NCBI GenBank assembly: GCA_037176905.1
Contig: JBBBWG010020223.1
Location: forward strand, 19,545 to 77,275
Length of the DNA: 57,731 bases
DNA from: Azolla pinnata
Lineage: Eukaryota > Streptophyta > Polypodiopsida > Salviniales > Salviniaceae
Direction of reading: 5' to 3'
Within the stretch, counting starts at the first letter, position 1; every line of letters starts with the position of its first letter. The translations under genes and the position numbers were made by a program. Of the stretch, positions 1 through 10,539 are shown one piece after another. The notes under the pieces are model-generated. The model saw only the letters and a program-made list of their open reading frames with translations. It was not told the origin of the DNA and ran no database searches.

Positions 1-93
1 TTCAAGCTGTACAAGAACGGGCAGAAGGTGAAGGAGATATTGGGCCCGAGCGAACAAACCCTGGAATGTGCGGTCAAGCACTACAGCTTATAG
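1..93 (+). CDS. TPR-thioredoxin TTL protein, C-terminal end (partial)
   Basis: The window opens in the final exon of a gene whose last 30 codons are in frame from base 1 and end in TAG at 91-93. The peptide begins FKLYKNGQKVKEI and ends CAVKHYSL. This is the C-terminal beta-strand and helix of the degenerate thioredoxin domain that closes plant TTL (tetratricopeptide-repeat thioredoxin-like) proteins, where an F-K-x-Y-K-N-G-x-x-V-K-E segment followed by a helix ending V-x-H-Y is characteristic. TTL proteins are TPR co-chaperone scaffolds reported in brassinosteroid, cellulose-synthase and osmotic-stress contexts. The TPR part lies outside the window, so which TTL member this is cannot be told. 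A plain thioredoxin is the alternative, but the last residues fit TTL better. Confidence 0.8.
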   Translation, partial: FKLYKNGQKVKEILGPSEQTLECAVKHYSL

Positions 94-745
94 CCCACGA
101 TTCCTTCCTTAATTTGCTGTTGGGCGGTTTTGCAAAGAAGAAACACAAGCTTTTCACAACACTGTGAGCTTCTCAGGCAAGAAGCAATTTGCTCATTACA
201 TGTAGGTTGAGTATATTTTGTGCATTCCTCAATTCATATACAATAGTGCTACATGCATGCCTACTACAGCATATATGTGCCTGAATACATATGTCTATGT
301 ATCTATTTATCTATCCATCTATCTATGCACCACCCACATGCATGCATCTATACATACATACATACATACATTCTATACATACATCTATTCTTTGTGCCCT
401 TGCAAGACCTTCTTCAACAGTTTTGTGCCCATGTCTATGGAAAGGGCATGATTTTTTTCGCTTTTCGTTTTTTGTTTTTCCTCTACTCCCTGCTTGTACA
501 AAACCAAATAAGGGAAAGGATAAAAAAAAGCTCGCCCCATTGGTGCCTCCATTGTTGTCCCATATATAATCAATCAGTAGGGAGATTGCGCAGTTACGAT
601 GGTGTGCAAGAACATGCTAGAAAGACGGGAGACGGAGAGGGATCATAGTAAACAGTGACGGCAGGGAATCAGACGGGATCGAGAAGAATATGCAATGACG
701 ACGTCGATCAATTGTTGTGATTTTAGATGCTACCGACGAATAATG

Positions 746-793
746 TTCTAGAATCCTCTGGAAGCTTCGAGAAAGTTCTGGAAGGTTCCGGAA
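746..793. promoter_or_regulatory. Heat-shock element array (HSF binding)
   Basis: TTC or GAA cores fall exactly every 5 bases: TTC 746, GAA 751, then one mismatch at 756, then GAA 761, TTC 766, GAA 771, TTC 776, GAA 781, TTC 786 and GAA 791. Seven consecutive alternating nGAAn/nTTCn units is far beyond the three needed to bind a heat-shock factor trimer. The array is about 0.65 kb downstream of the TTL stop and 0.35 kb upstream of a small acidic ORF. The strand and target gene are not determined. Confidence 0.8.
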
Positions 794-1137
794 GTGGTTG
801 TGCCCAGTTTTCTTTCACCTTTCTTGTCTGGTTTTCTCAATGTCATCTCCCAACTCGGGAGCTGCACGAAACAAACCTTCAGGAAGAGAAGAGTTGGGCT
901 TGTTTCTTGTTGCAGTAAAGCTCTGGATGATGATGGTGATGGTAAGGGAAGGGAAGGGAAGGGAAGGAAGGCTGGTCTGGTGGGAATCACAGGAGAACCC
1001 CTTGAAAGAAAGCAAAGGCATTCCATCCCAGACTACCCTGGCATTGGGAAAAAGGACTTCATATCACTTCTGGCTCATACACAATCGGATCTCCGCTTTC
1101 GGGTGGGTCATCATCATGTGTTAGGTAGGTAAAACAC

Positions 1138-1353
1138 ATGCCCCCCTCCTTTTGCTCCAATTTAATGGCGGAAAGCGAGCTCGTGACAATGGGTGGAAGC
1201 AGGCATGGGTGCAAGAGCAGAAATGCAAGGAGCATTGGAGCATCAGAATCAGAAGAATCAGAAGATGAATCAGAAGATGAATCAGAAGAAGAAGAATCAG
1301 AAGAAGAAGAAGATGGTATCCATCCACCATCATCCAAAAAACAAAAGGTGTAG
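1138..1353 (+). CDS. Small acidic-tail ORF, hypothetical
   Basis: A 71-codon ATG-to-TAG frame. It starts with a short basic/cysteine segment containing HGCKSRNARS, runs through an acidic repeat of S-E-(E/D) units at about residues 38-60, and ends in a basic tail, SSKKQKV. The composition looks like the tail of a nucleolar or chromatin protein, but the acidic stretch is a simple GAA/TCA repeat that gives such peptides by chance. It lies about 350 bases downstream of the heat-shock element array, the only reason to take it seriously. It could also be a last exon of a gene whose other exons I did not find, or not be translated. Confidence 0.18.
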   Translation: MPPSFCSNLMAESELVTMGGSRHGCKSRNARSIGASESEESEDESEDESEEEESEEEEDGIHPPSSKKQKV

Positions 1354-3871
1354 CAAAGAAATGAAAGAATGGATGAATTGAATTGAATTGAATTGAAGGG
1401 CTACTGGGCACTGCAAAAATGGGAGTTGCAAGCTTAGCTTGCTTCTTTGGAAAGGGTGCTGCTGATGCTTGTTTTTGCTTGTTTTTGCTGTCTCTGATTT
1501 TGGAAATTGTCAAAGGAAAGCCTTTGGTTCCATGGCATATTCCATCATCATGCTCCTCACCATTATTTGGGCTTCATGAGCAGATACCTCTTCTGCTTTA
1601 CAGTGCATCCTCCATTAGAAGAGCCATGGCAGTGAAAGAAGCTTTGTCCATTCTCCTCGACATCGACAGCATGATATATATATACATATACATATATATC
1701 TATATCTATATGTAGAGAATGGTTAGTTCCTGATGGTGAGCATCGACCGATCGACAGTTTGCAACATGGAAAATGTCAAGCCAATCTCGAGGAAGTTCTT
1801 CGAGGCAAATGATGCAATCCGAAAGCAACCGGAATCGCCACAACATCGACAAGTATACAAGGATGTCGAGATTTCCCATTATAAAGAACTCAAAAGAGAG
1901 AATTCTCGGCGATGATGACGATGCTGGCGGTGTAAAGTCTATCTAGGAAGATGTGTTTGGAGGGAGCACGGTGAAGTAGGATTCGAACCCTGGTTCATAG
2001 TAAAAAGAACGCGTGTAGAATGGCTAGCTCGACATGTTTCCCCAAATGGAAATCCTTAACATTGGTTAGTTAAATGGAATACAAAGAGATTGGCCAAACA
2101 ACTAAAGTCTTATTGGTGGATATAGCCAAAACTGGTGGTTTTGCCCATTTGATATTGTATAAACATGTCACATTGCCTCCATTCATGAATGAAAGTATCT
2201 CTCTCCTTTGGCAATTCTTACGGAGGGAGAACTACCAAGAAACGCCAGCCGAATTTATTTAGCTACAGTTTAATGCCTGCTAAGCTTAGTAACCGAGAGA
2301 ACAACGCCTAGTTTCGTGTCTCGCTTTAGAATGTAATGCCCGATTTATTGAGCAACTCTGAGCATATTAGACTCTGGAATCACACCCGAGTTTTATTAAT
2401 CGAATGCAGTTAGCAGTACGGGAGTCGGCTGGTAAACAACAGCAGGAAAAGCAGGACGCAGCTGGTACAGCAGCGATCGCAAGATTAAGGATCAAGGACC
2501 GTGGTAGTTGGAGCGATGAGGAACGAACAGATCGTTCGTCGGACAGTAAAAAACCCAGGCTACTGCGCCTGATCTGCAGTTCTTCGAAGTTCTATGCTGG
2601 GCCTTAAAAATGCAATCGACAAATTTGTCAGGAGTTGTTTTCTCTTTTTTTTTCTTGGTAAATTATTTTTCTCCCCTTCGTATATGGAATCTCGAAGGTG
2701 CAGGGGAAAAGATCCTCCTCGATCCGAGGATCTCAGGAGCTTACGTCCCGAGGCTTGGAACGACGCTCGGAACGAGAGTTTCTCCCGGAGCCGCCCGCCC
2801 GCCCGCCCGCCCGAAACCACAGGTGTGAACACTCGGAGTCGGACCTGGGTGGGGTTAGGTATTTAGAATTAAAAAATAGAAATTAAAACAGGAAAATAGA
2901 AAATAGAAAAAACCCCGGGCGACGAATTGCGATCCGGCACGTTTCGTTCCGTCGCGGCACCACCGTCGGATCGCCCCCCGGCCCGACGAACGCACACCCC
3001 ACGATCCTGCGGCTGCCGTGCCGACCGCCACCACCGCCTCCATCAATCACCATCATCACCACCATCATCATCATCATTGTCACCACATCCTCTCACTAGA
3101 ACCTGCACACATACATGCATGCAGGCATGCATCTATACATCGGCATCTGTCTCTCTGTATGGCATGTATGTATGTGCATGCATGTATGAGCGAGCCACCG
3201 CCATCCCATCCTCTCTCTAGACCATGTGTGCATCGTGCCCATCGATTCTCGCATCGATCGTGCACGCGCAAGGACCATCGATCGATCGATCACCACCGTA
3301 CATTCAGCCCTCGCGCCAATCACAACCATCCATGATATATATATGTATATGTATGTATGTATGTATGTATGCATGCATGTGTATGCATGTATGTATGTGT
3401 GTTCTGTAGAGCCCATGACACATGCAATCTCTCCCATCATCATTGATCATCATTCCAACATCCTCTCTCTAGCCAGATTTCCTCTTAGGCCATTTCTCTA
3501 ATATTAAAAAATTATGCATATATATGTATGTGTGTATATATATATATATATCCACATACATAGATAGATATAGATTTTGACCCTCTATACTTATACACAA
3601 CCCTTAATCCTCCACCCTGTTTTTTTTCCTTTTTTTAATCCTGCAAAAATCTTGGCAAAAAACAGACTCACTCATTTCTCAGCTGCTTAATCCATACCCC
3701 CTTTTGTGTCATTCAATTCACTAATCAGCTGCTAATCACAATCAATTCCACAATTCCAAAGTGGTCTCAAATTCTACAATACACATATTAGCTACATAGG
3801 TAAGATACATCTGGTAGTTCCAAGTGGGGGTGATTGATTAATCCCTTGGAAGGGCTCATCAGCTTTAATGC

Positions 3872-5735
3872 TTGAAGATGCTCCGCATCGATCCCGCGAT
3901 CCGAGCTCTCTTCACCGCGGCCTCGTGCTCCCGCCGATCCCCCGATCACTGCGTCAAGGACGCCCTCATCGTCATCCCCAATTCCAGGAAGCATGAGCTG
4001 GTAAAATGTTATCTTTCGATCCCCGCCGTTAATCCTGATGATTCTGCAAATGATTATAAACAACATAAATCGTTCAAGTGGGAGCTCCTGATCCTCCCCA
4101 AGGACTCTTTCTTAACTTCGAGCGCGATTCTCGATGAATCCTCTGCTTCCGAATATGTCGCCTTAGTTTACGTCGTTTACGCGGAATTAATGCTCTCCGG
4201 AGCTCGATCTCTGCCGTGATTCCGTACTTACATCGTTTCCGAAAGCCTGGTTTAAGGGGCTAATTACCGGTGAAATGAATGAATAAATGAATGAATGGAG
4301 GGATATTGAATGCATGAATGAGTGGCTGAATGAATGGTAATGATCAGCACAGGCCATTGAAGATGGAGCCCTCCTAGTGCAAGCAAGTGTGGCAGAATCA
4401 GCAAGAGGAAGAGGATCATCAGGCAGATCAAGAGATGGGCCAAATATAGCAACAGCTGCAGAGGTGCAGGTTGATCCAGTGGCTGTTATGCAGCATCCAG
4501 CTGAGCCTCTAGAAGTGGATAAGCCCATAAGGTGTCCTCCACCTGAGCCAAGCATAATCCAGGTAAAACACTAGTAAGGTCTACAAATTTATCTGTCTAT
4601 CTTGTCTGTTTGTCGGTCTATGCCACCAAATTAGTGTAACTTGGGAAGAAGGAGAAAGTAGTAAGTAGTTTCGATAACAAGGGTTTTTTGTATTGTCATG
4701 TTATTTTACTACGAAGATACTGCACTTACGAAAAAACAGAAACACAGTTCCAAGTTAGGAATAGTAGTAGCAGTAACCGTCAAACCTGTAGTTTGGATAG
4801 ATAGCAAGGGTTTTTTTGTATTGTCATGTTATTTTAATGCAAGCATACAAGGGTTTTTTGATAACAAGGGTTTTTTGTGAAGAAGGAGAAAGTAGTAAGT
4901 AGTTTCGATAACAAGGGTTTTTTGTATTGTCATGTTATTTTACTACGAAGATACTGCACTTACGAAAAAACAGAAACACAGTTCCAAGTTAGGAATAGTA
5001 GTAGCAGTAACCGTCAAACCTGTAGTTTGGATAGATAGCAAGGGTTTTTTTGTATTGTCATGTTATTTTAATGCAAGCATACATTTGCGGAAACGAAAGA
5101 AAGTTCAGGAAAGGAAGAAGATATGGAAGTAATAGTAGTAGTAGTCAGCAGTTTCGATAGCAAGAGTTTTTTGTATTGTCATTGTTCTTTTGCTAATGAA
5201 CGGCATATGGTTTTAGGAATACTTGCTATTCTTAGCATGATTTTTGGAAATTTAATTGTCATTTTACTACGAAGATACTACACTTACGAAAAAAAAGAAA
5301 CAAAGTTGAAGATAGGAAGAAGATGTAGTAGTAGTAGTAGCAGTATTAGTGGTAATCAGTAGTTTCGATGGCAAGGGTTTTTTTTAGGTATAGTCATGTT
5401 ATTTTAATACAAGCATACACTTACGGAAACGAAAGAAAAGTCCTGGAAGTAGTGATTAGTTTGCAGTTTCGTTAACAAAGGTTTTGTTTTTGTATTGCCA
5501 TGTTGTGTTAATAGAGACATACATTTACGAAACAGAAGAAAGAAGATGGAGATTGTGCATATTATGCAGTATATATCTTTCCCGAAATCGTTTGTTTTTT
5601 TTTTCTTTTTTTCTGCAGGATAGCAGGGCACGTGGGGAGCGGCGGGCGCTGAGCACAGTGAAGAGCTGGCAGCTCCGCTTCCTGTCGGAGAGCGAATTGG
5701 TCGAAAGCCAGCGAGATCATCCAGGATCTTCGTGA
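3872..5735 (+). CDS. Unrecognised three-exon plant gene
   Basis: Proposed exons 3872-4000, 4353-4562 and 5619-5735 all join in phase 0 and encode 151 residues. Exon 1 has strongly GC-rich third codon positions, unlike the flanking DNA. The donors are CTG/GTAAAA and CAG/GTAAAA; the acceptors are GCACAG and a pyrimidine-rich TTTTTCTGCAG. The protein starts MLRIDPAIRAL, has a region rich in R, G and S around residues 57-69 (ARGRGSSGRSRDG), then DKPIRCPPPEPS, then KSWQLRFLSESELVE near the C-terminus, and ends at TGA 5733-5735. There is no signal peptide or membrane segment. I do not recognise the family, although the Pro-rich and Trp-containing C-terminal block looks conserved rather than random. 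If the first donor is not used, the frame from 3872 runs on unspliced to a stop at 4217-4219 (115 residues). Intron 2 carries a 234-bp tandem duplication. Confidence 0.5.
4645..5500. repeat. 234-bp tandem duplication plus degenerate copies inside an intron
   Basis: About 205 bases at 4645-4850 recur almost exactly at 4879-5084 (offset 234), including GATAACAAGGGTTTTTTG and a CATGTTATTTTA segment. Shorter diverged copies of the GTAGTAAGTAGTTTCGAT...TTTTTTGTATTGTCAT unit follow at about 5120, 5340 and 5450. The whole array lies within intron 2 of the unrecognised gene. Confidence 0.85.
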
Positions 5736-6688
5736 CTCCTCTCGCACTCCGAATTTTTGTCAGTTTTAGCTGGATGACTGACGAATCAAACCCCATGTAA
5801 TCGATTTCCTCCTTTCTAACCTTTGCGCTCCATAAACAGGGGTTAATTAATGAGCCTGATCTGCTGCTGTTGCTTGCTCGCTCGCTCGCGTGCTTGCTTG
5901 CTTGCTCCGGGATTGCATCCTTTGCCAAAGATTGATCTTGTAATTGTAAGAATTCCAGGTTGAGTCCTGTTCAAAAAGAAAAAAAAAAGCAATTACGAAA
6001 ACTCTTGTTCTGCGGTGGAATGATGTGTAAAGATCGATCGTTCGCTAACAGGAGCTTGTTAAGAAAATCGGCGTTTCCCTTTATTTCCCCCTCCGCTCCA
6101 CGGCTGTGTCTTTTGTCTGGAAATGGTCCGATCGAGCCGATCGCCTCTTGTTTACTTCTGCAGCTCGCAAAGGGACCGTGTTGTCAACAAAAATGGCCTC
6201 AAACAACTGATAAGATCGAAACAGGCATCCTAGAGTCGAGCTGATTGCGTGATCGATTAAGCTCCATTGGCAGGTGGTCCAAGAATATTTATTGTGGAAA
6301 GCAGGCACCATGATCTGGGCCATCTTGACTGATGAGAAGGCAATTTAGACCTTTGACTTCCTTGTCACAGATATGCAACAAAATTTACTATCAGAATGTT
6401 CAGCTGTCGGAGCCGTGACTCTTCTCATTCAGATATACAAATACAGAGGGTTATCAATAACCCCCTCGTTCTGTTCCAGACTTATTTTTTACTGTCAAAA
6501 TCTATGTATATCATCATGGGTTTGTCGAACAACTAACGTAATATTCCAAGAGCTGTTAAACTAGCTTGTCGTAATTTTAAAAGGCTCATGCATGACCACC
6601 AAGTGGCATTTTTTTTGCTTACATGATTGCCAAGCGGTAGGGCATTCGTGAGTTAGGGGCTCTCATCCCTGTTCCTCTTCACTCTGTA

Positions 6689-6916
6689 TCACAATCTCCT
6701 ATATATGGAGCTCGCTGTCACTAGTACAGCAACATCAGATGCGCTTTCGAGAGCAACACGAACTGAATCCAAGTCGGAGTCGAGCAGATCGATCGAGACA
6801 TCAATCAAGTAGCTGAGCTGAGGCTGAGGCTTGAGTTTGAACAAAACTGGCTCGTTTTCGATGTCATCCAATCGACTCAAATCCTCTCCCCAGACTGTTA
6901 AAGAACTCAAATTCAT
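6689..6916 (-). CDS. Weak hypothetical ORF
   Basis: A 75-codon ATG-to-TGA frame with balanced amino-acid composition. It includes a WGEDLSRLDDIENEPVLFKL segment and a hydrophobic/acidic LIDVSIDLLDSDLDSVRVAL segment, which reads more like real protein than the neighbouring low-complexity frames. I do not recognise it, and codon third positions are not biased. It could be a stray exon or chance. Confidence 0.2.
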   Translation of the reverse strand: MNLSSLTVWGEDLSRLDDIENEPVLFKLKPQPQLSYLIDVSIDLLDSDLDSVRVALESASDVAVLVTASSIYRRL

Positions 6917-6989
6917 CGCAACGGTTGCCGAAAAACGATGGAATTCACAAGACCAGGAAAACCAAACTTGGCACCCATTTTAGCCATTC

Positions 6990-7009
6990 CTCTTCTTCTT
7001 CTTCTTCTT

Positions 7010-7040
<31 letters not shown>

Positions 7041-7583
7041 TGATTATAATTTATATGTGTAGGCCTACTAGGTCTATATATCTATATATACAATGGAAGA
7101 AGGATATAACTGTATGTATAGAAGGCACACTAGCTCCTATTATTACCTGCTCTTCTTCTTCTTCTTCTTCTTCTTCTTCTTCTTCTTCTTCTTCTTCATG
7201 ATCATCATCATCATGAGATGATTTTACAAATAGAGAGAGGGTGTGATAATATGTATGATGGAAAAAGGATATAACTGTATGTATAGAAGGCAGAATAGCT
7301 CCTATTATTACCTGCTCTTTTTGTTCTTCTTCTTCTTCTTCTTCTTCTTCTTCTTCTTCAGATGTGATCAGCCAGGCAGCTAGCCATAGCTAGCTTTAGA
7401 CTATATATATTTTTTGTTTACATTCATTCCTAAGCACATTACATTTACCACCCACCTCCCTCCCTCCATTTCATTCATTCCTTCCTTCCTTCCTTCCTTC
7501 AGTTCGGTGCGGACATTAATCAGTAATACTAAAACACATTTTGCAGCAACATCCGTCAATTCATCAGTAATATATAGTTAAAT

Positions 7584-7629
<46 letters not shown>

Positions 7630-7655
7630 CTATAGATAGATCTATAGATAGATCT
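6990..7655. repeat. CTT and GATA microsatellites
   Basis: Three (CTT)n tracts of 35-50 bases and one (GATA)n tract of about 70 bases. The two later CTT tracts are each preceded by a duplicated block of about 60 bases (AAGGATATAACTGTATGTAT... at about 7095 and 7265), so the microsatellite and its flank were copied together. Confidence 0.85.
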
Positions 7656-8500
7656 GTTCATGTTGCAGGTATTGTAGCTCGGGGATTAAAGGAGGCATTT
7701 TTGATCCCATCATCTCACCCATCCATCCCTCCGCCCCATCCATTGAATGTTGTTTCCCGTGCTATAATATACATATATATGCGCCCAGAAGAACCAGTGA
7801 TTGGGCGAGGTTAAGGGAAAAAGAAATCATTAGTGCCCAGCAGCAACAACGTATATTTTATGCTGTAAAGATCAGACTGTTTCTTTCCCTCTTATTAAAA
7901 GCTTTCTCTGCCCAACATTCACTCCTCTGCATAAATCAAGCTGAGCAAAATACAGCCCACACTAATTTAATCTCCATCCATCTGTATGTATATTATATAT
8001 ATATATATATATATGGGCTAGACTGCGTGTGTGTGTGTGTGTGTGTATGTGTTTATAAATAGTGGCCCAAGATTGACTCATAATTTGTTAAGGATTCACA
8101 ATTAGTTGGGTTATTTGTTTGTCAAGCCTATAGCTTTAATCTAATTGAGCTGAGCCCCAACTACAAAAGCATGATCATACAATCCATTCCTTTGCTGCCC
8201 ATGGACGAATTTTGCTTCCTAATTCTTGAGTAATTTGCTTAATCCGGGCATTTCACAGCTCAAAATCTCCTTAATCAGCTCCAAATTGTGCAAATTTCAG
8301 CTATTCTCATCATTGCATCTAGCTTCGATCATCCATCCGCGGTCGCCCCCAAAATCAGATCGATCGATCTGCCACATTGCCTCCCCGACATTCAGAATCG
8401 CATTTGGGGAGATTTGAGCGTCCATCAGGCTAATCGAACCGATCTCAGAGCGGTTTTTCCAACAATCGGATTCTAGTAATCAGGCGATTTTGATCCTCAA

Positions 8501-9726
8501 ATGGGGAAATACATAAGAAAATCAGGGGGCAAATATGTTAAGAGCACAAATAGTGTTGTGCTGGGTGCCCCGGAGGGCATCAGGAAGAAGAAGAAGAGCA
8601 AGAGCAAGAACGAGTGGAACGTGGGAAAGGAAGAAGAAGAAGAAGGTTTGGAGATGGTGTGCATCAGCCCTGTGGATAGAGCAAGCAACAAGAATCTGGC
8701 AGAAAACCCTAATGATAAGTTTTGGGAAGAATCCGAAGGATCAACATCAGCAGCAGCAGCAGCATCAAGGCTTCACAATGCTGACAATACTCCTGCTGCA
8801 ATCAGCAGTTACATGCCGATGAGCCGAAGAAGGACAGGAAGAAGGCGGCCAAGGATGCTGATCATACTTTCGGGCAGCAACAGCAATGTATGTATGCCTG
8901 CACTGAATCTGCTATATGTATGCCTGTGTAGATTTGTTGATCTCTGTTTGATCTTTGCCATGGCTCCAATGATCTGCAGGCTCCAGCTTCTTCTTCTTCT
9001 TTCAGGGATGACCCAACTCATCACTCCCAAATTCCTTTCCACAACAAGTAAAGATCTTGATTCTCTGTGTGCTTTTGTCTCGGTTTGCAAAACCACACAA
9101 TCTTCAATCACTGCCTTGTTTTTCTTGTTGGGAATGAATCAGTTATTCGCTGCATTTTGATCCTCGCGCATCCGATCTCGATGACCAAGCCGGAGGCACA
9201 GCAACAAGGTCTTCTTCCGCTGCATCTCCTTCATCTTCCTCCTCATCTTCACATTCTCCTCCATCAAATTCTCAGTCTAAAATCGAGACAGAGATTGAGG
9301 ATTTCTTGCACAAGGCCGAGGAGCAACAACGAAAGCGGTTTGTAGAGAAGTAAGCTTTTGAATTCCAGTTTTAGCTCATCTTAACATAGCGTAAGTGCAC
9401 AATCCATGAGCTTTTCTAACACAGCTCCTGATCTAATTGCTTGTGGGTGCTTTCGCTTGATTCCCAATCATCTGAAAGCTATACAAAACATCAAAGCATG
9501 GTATCAACTTGATCCTCATTTTTTATCTAATGCTTGGTGTTGATCCAACAAAATAACACGACAAAATGTCATTTAGAATCACAGTTAAATGAGGAAAAAT
9601 CCATTTCTCATTCAAGATTCCATTCCTCTGATCTGTTTCAGATATAACTTCGAACCGATGAAGGATATATCTCTTCCAGGTCGATACGAATGGGTTCCAA
9701 TCCGATCTACTGCATTGCCCCATTGA
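8501..9726 (+). CDS. Cyclin-dependent kinase inhibitor, KRP/ICK family
   Basis: Four exons: 8501-8887, 8980-9047, 9143-9349 and 9642-9726, in consistent phase (0, 2, 2), giving 248 residues. The N-terminus MGKYIRKS is the conserved opening of plant Kip-related proteins. The C-terminal CDK/cyclin-binding region spans exons 3 and 4: KIETEIEDFLHKAEEQQRKR, then FVEKYNFEPMKDISLPGR, then YEWVPI, all hallmarks of the family. Known KRPs bind CDKA-cyclin D complexes in the nucleus, restrain G1/S and promote endoreduplication. The middle is low in complexity: a KKKKSKSK basic patch near residue 30 that could act as a nuclear signal, an EEEEE run near residue 44, and polyserine before the C-domain. The length is usual for the family. 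The stop codon is 36 bases after the last conserved residue. It is convergent with the STICHEL-like gene. Confidence 0.95.
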
Positions 9727-10539
9727 TGCTAAAAAAAAGCACTCTAATTAACGATCCGAGAAAGAATTTAGCTTGGACTTTTGTAATTTAAGGTTGTATG
9801 TATAATCAACTTCTTCAGCTTAACATCCAAATGCTGTCAGTTAGCTGGATCGGCGGCGCCTTATGAACATCAACAAATTACTAACCAAAGTGCCCACGAA
9901 GAACCAATTATTCATTTCATTCCATATAATGCATTATTCGAATCGAACATGGTACCTTGTACAAATGCGACAGGAGCAAGGATCTCACATCCTCCCCTGC
10001 CCATACTCAAACTTAGAAAACTCAAAGCCAAACTGCTTTGTCTGTATGTGAACCTCGATCTGTTGGCACACAATCTTTGTCTGTCATCTCTTACCAGGAA
10101 CTTTGCACTGTTCTGAATCGCATCAGCACTCCACTCATTCGCAAAGAAGATGTATGATTTCCATGCTGCGTTTTATGGTACGCATCTATCCACCATTTTT
10201 CCTTCATCATCCAAGTGTTCCTACATCAGTTTACAATACTCTACAATCTGAATACATATGAATTGAATTGAATTGAATTGAATTGAATGGGAAACTAACA
10301 AAAGCTCACCCTCAAATTGTAATCTACTCTCTCCTCCCTACTTTTGGCTGCATCCAGCATAAGAGACCACCGCATCTCGGCTTCAACCCTCTGCATAGGC
10401 AAGAAAACACTTCGTTTGTTTAGGGATTTAATACCCTACCAACGTGATGAAGTTCTATCTACATTACATGATCATCGAGCACAATGATTTCGGGGCACTT
10501 TGTTTACGGATGTAAACTCGACGAACAAAACTGACACTT
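9727..10539. other. Intergenic between convergent KRP and STICHEL-like genes
   Basis: It holds the 3' flanks of both genes and an (AATTG)n run at about 10260-10287. No coding sequence is visible. Confidence 0.7.

Larger units (their letters stand above)
94..3871. other. Intergenic, microsatellite-rich, no convincing gene
   Basis: This stretch follows the TTL stop. It holds TATC/CATA microsatellites (about 300-375, 1676-1710, 3100-3400, 3530-3560), the heat-shock element array at 746-793, a small acidic ORF at 1138-1353, a GC-rich patch at about 2690-3060 with CCCG repeats, and otherwise AT-rich sequence. I see no spliced coding sequence with recognisable homology. Confidence 0.6.
5736..8500. 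other. Intergenic region upstream of the KRP gene
   Basis: No supported gene except a weak minus-strand ORF (6916-6689). It contains three CTT microsatellites (about 6990-7037, 7150-7197, 7325-7360), a GATA microsatellite (about 7585-7655), and TA and GT runs near 7993-8050. The last few hundred bases are presumably the promoter and leader of the KRP gene; pyrimidine-rich sequence and CGATCGATC motifs are visible at 8340-8470. Confidence 0.6.

Noticed and set aside
1975..2045. tRNA-like minus-strand segment with a good T-loop (GGGTTCGAATCC)
   Set aside because: No matching acceptor stem, no A-box or D-arm and no anticodon arm in the right place. At best a decayed tRNA-derived relic. Similar isolated B-box-like pieces at about 16980-17000 and 53575 fail for the same reason.
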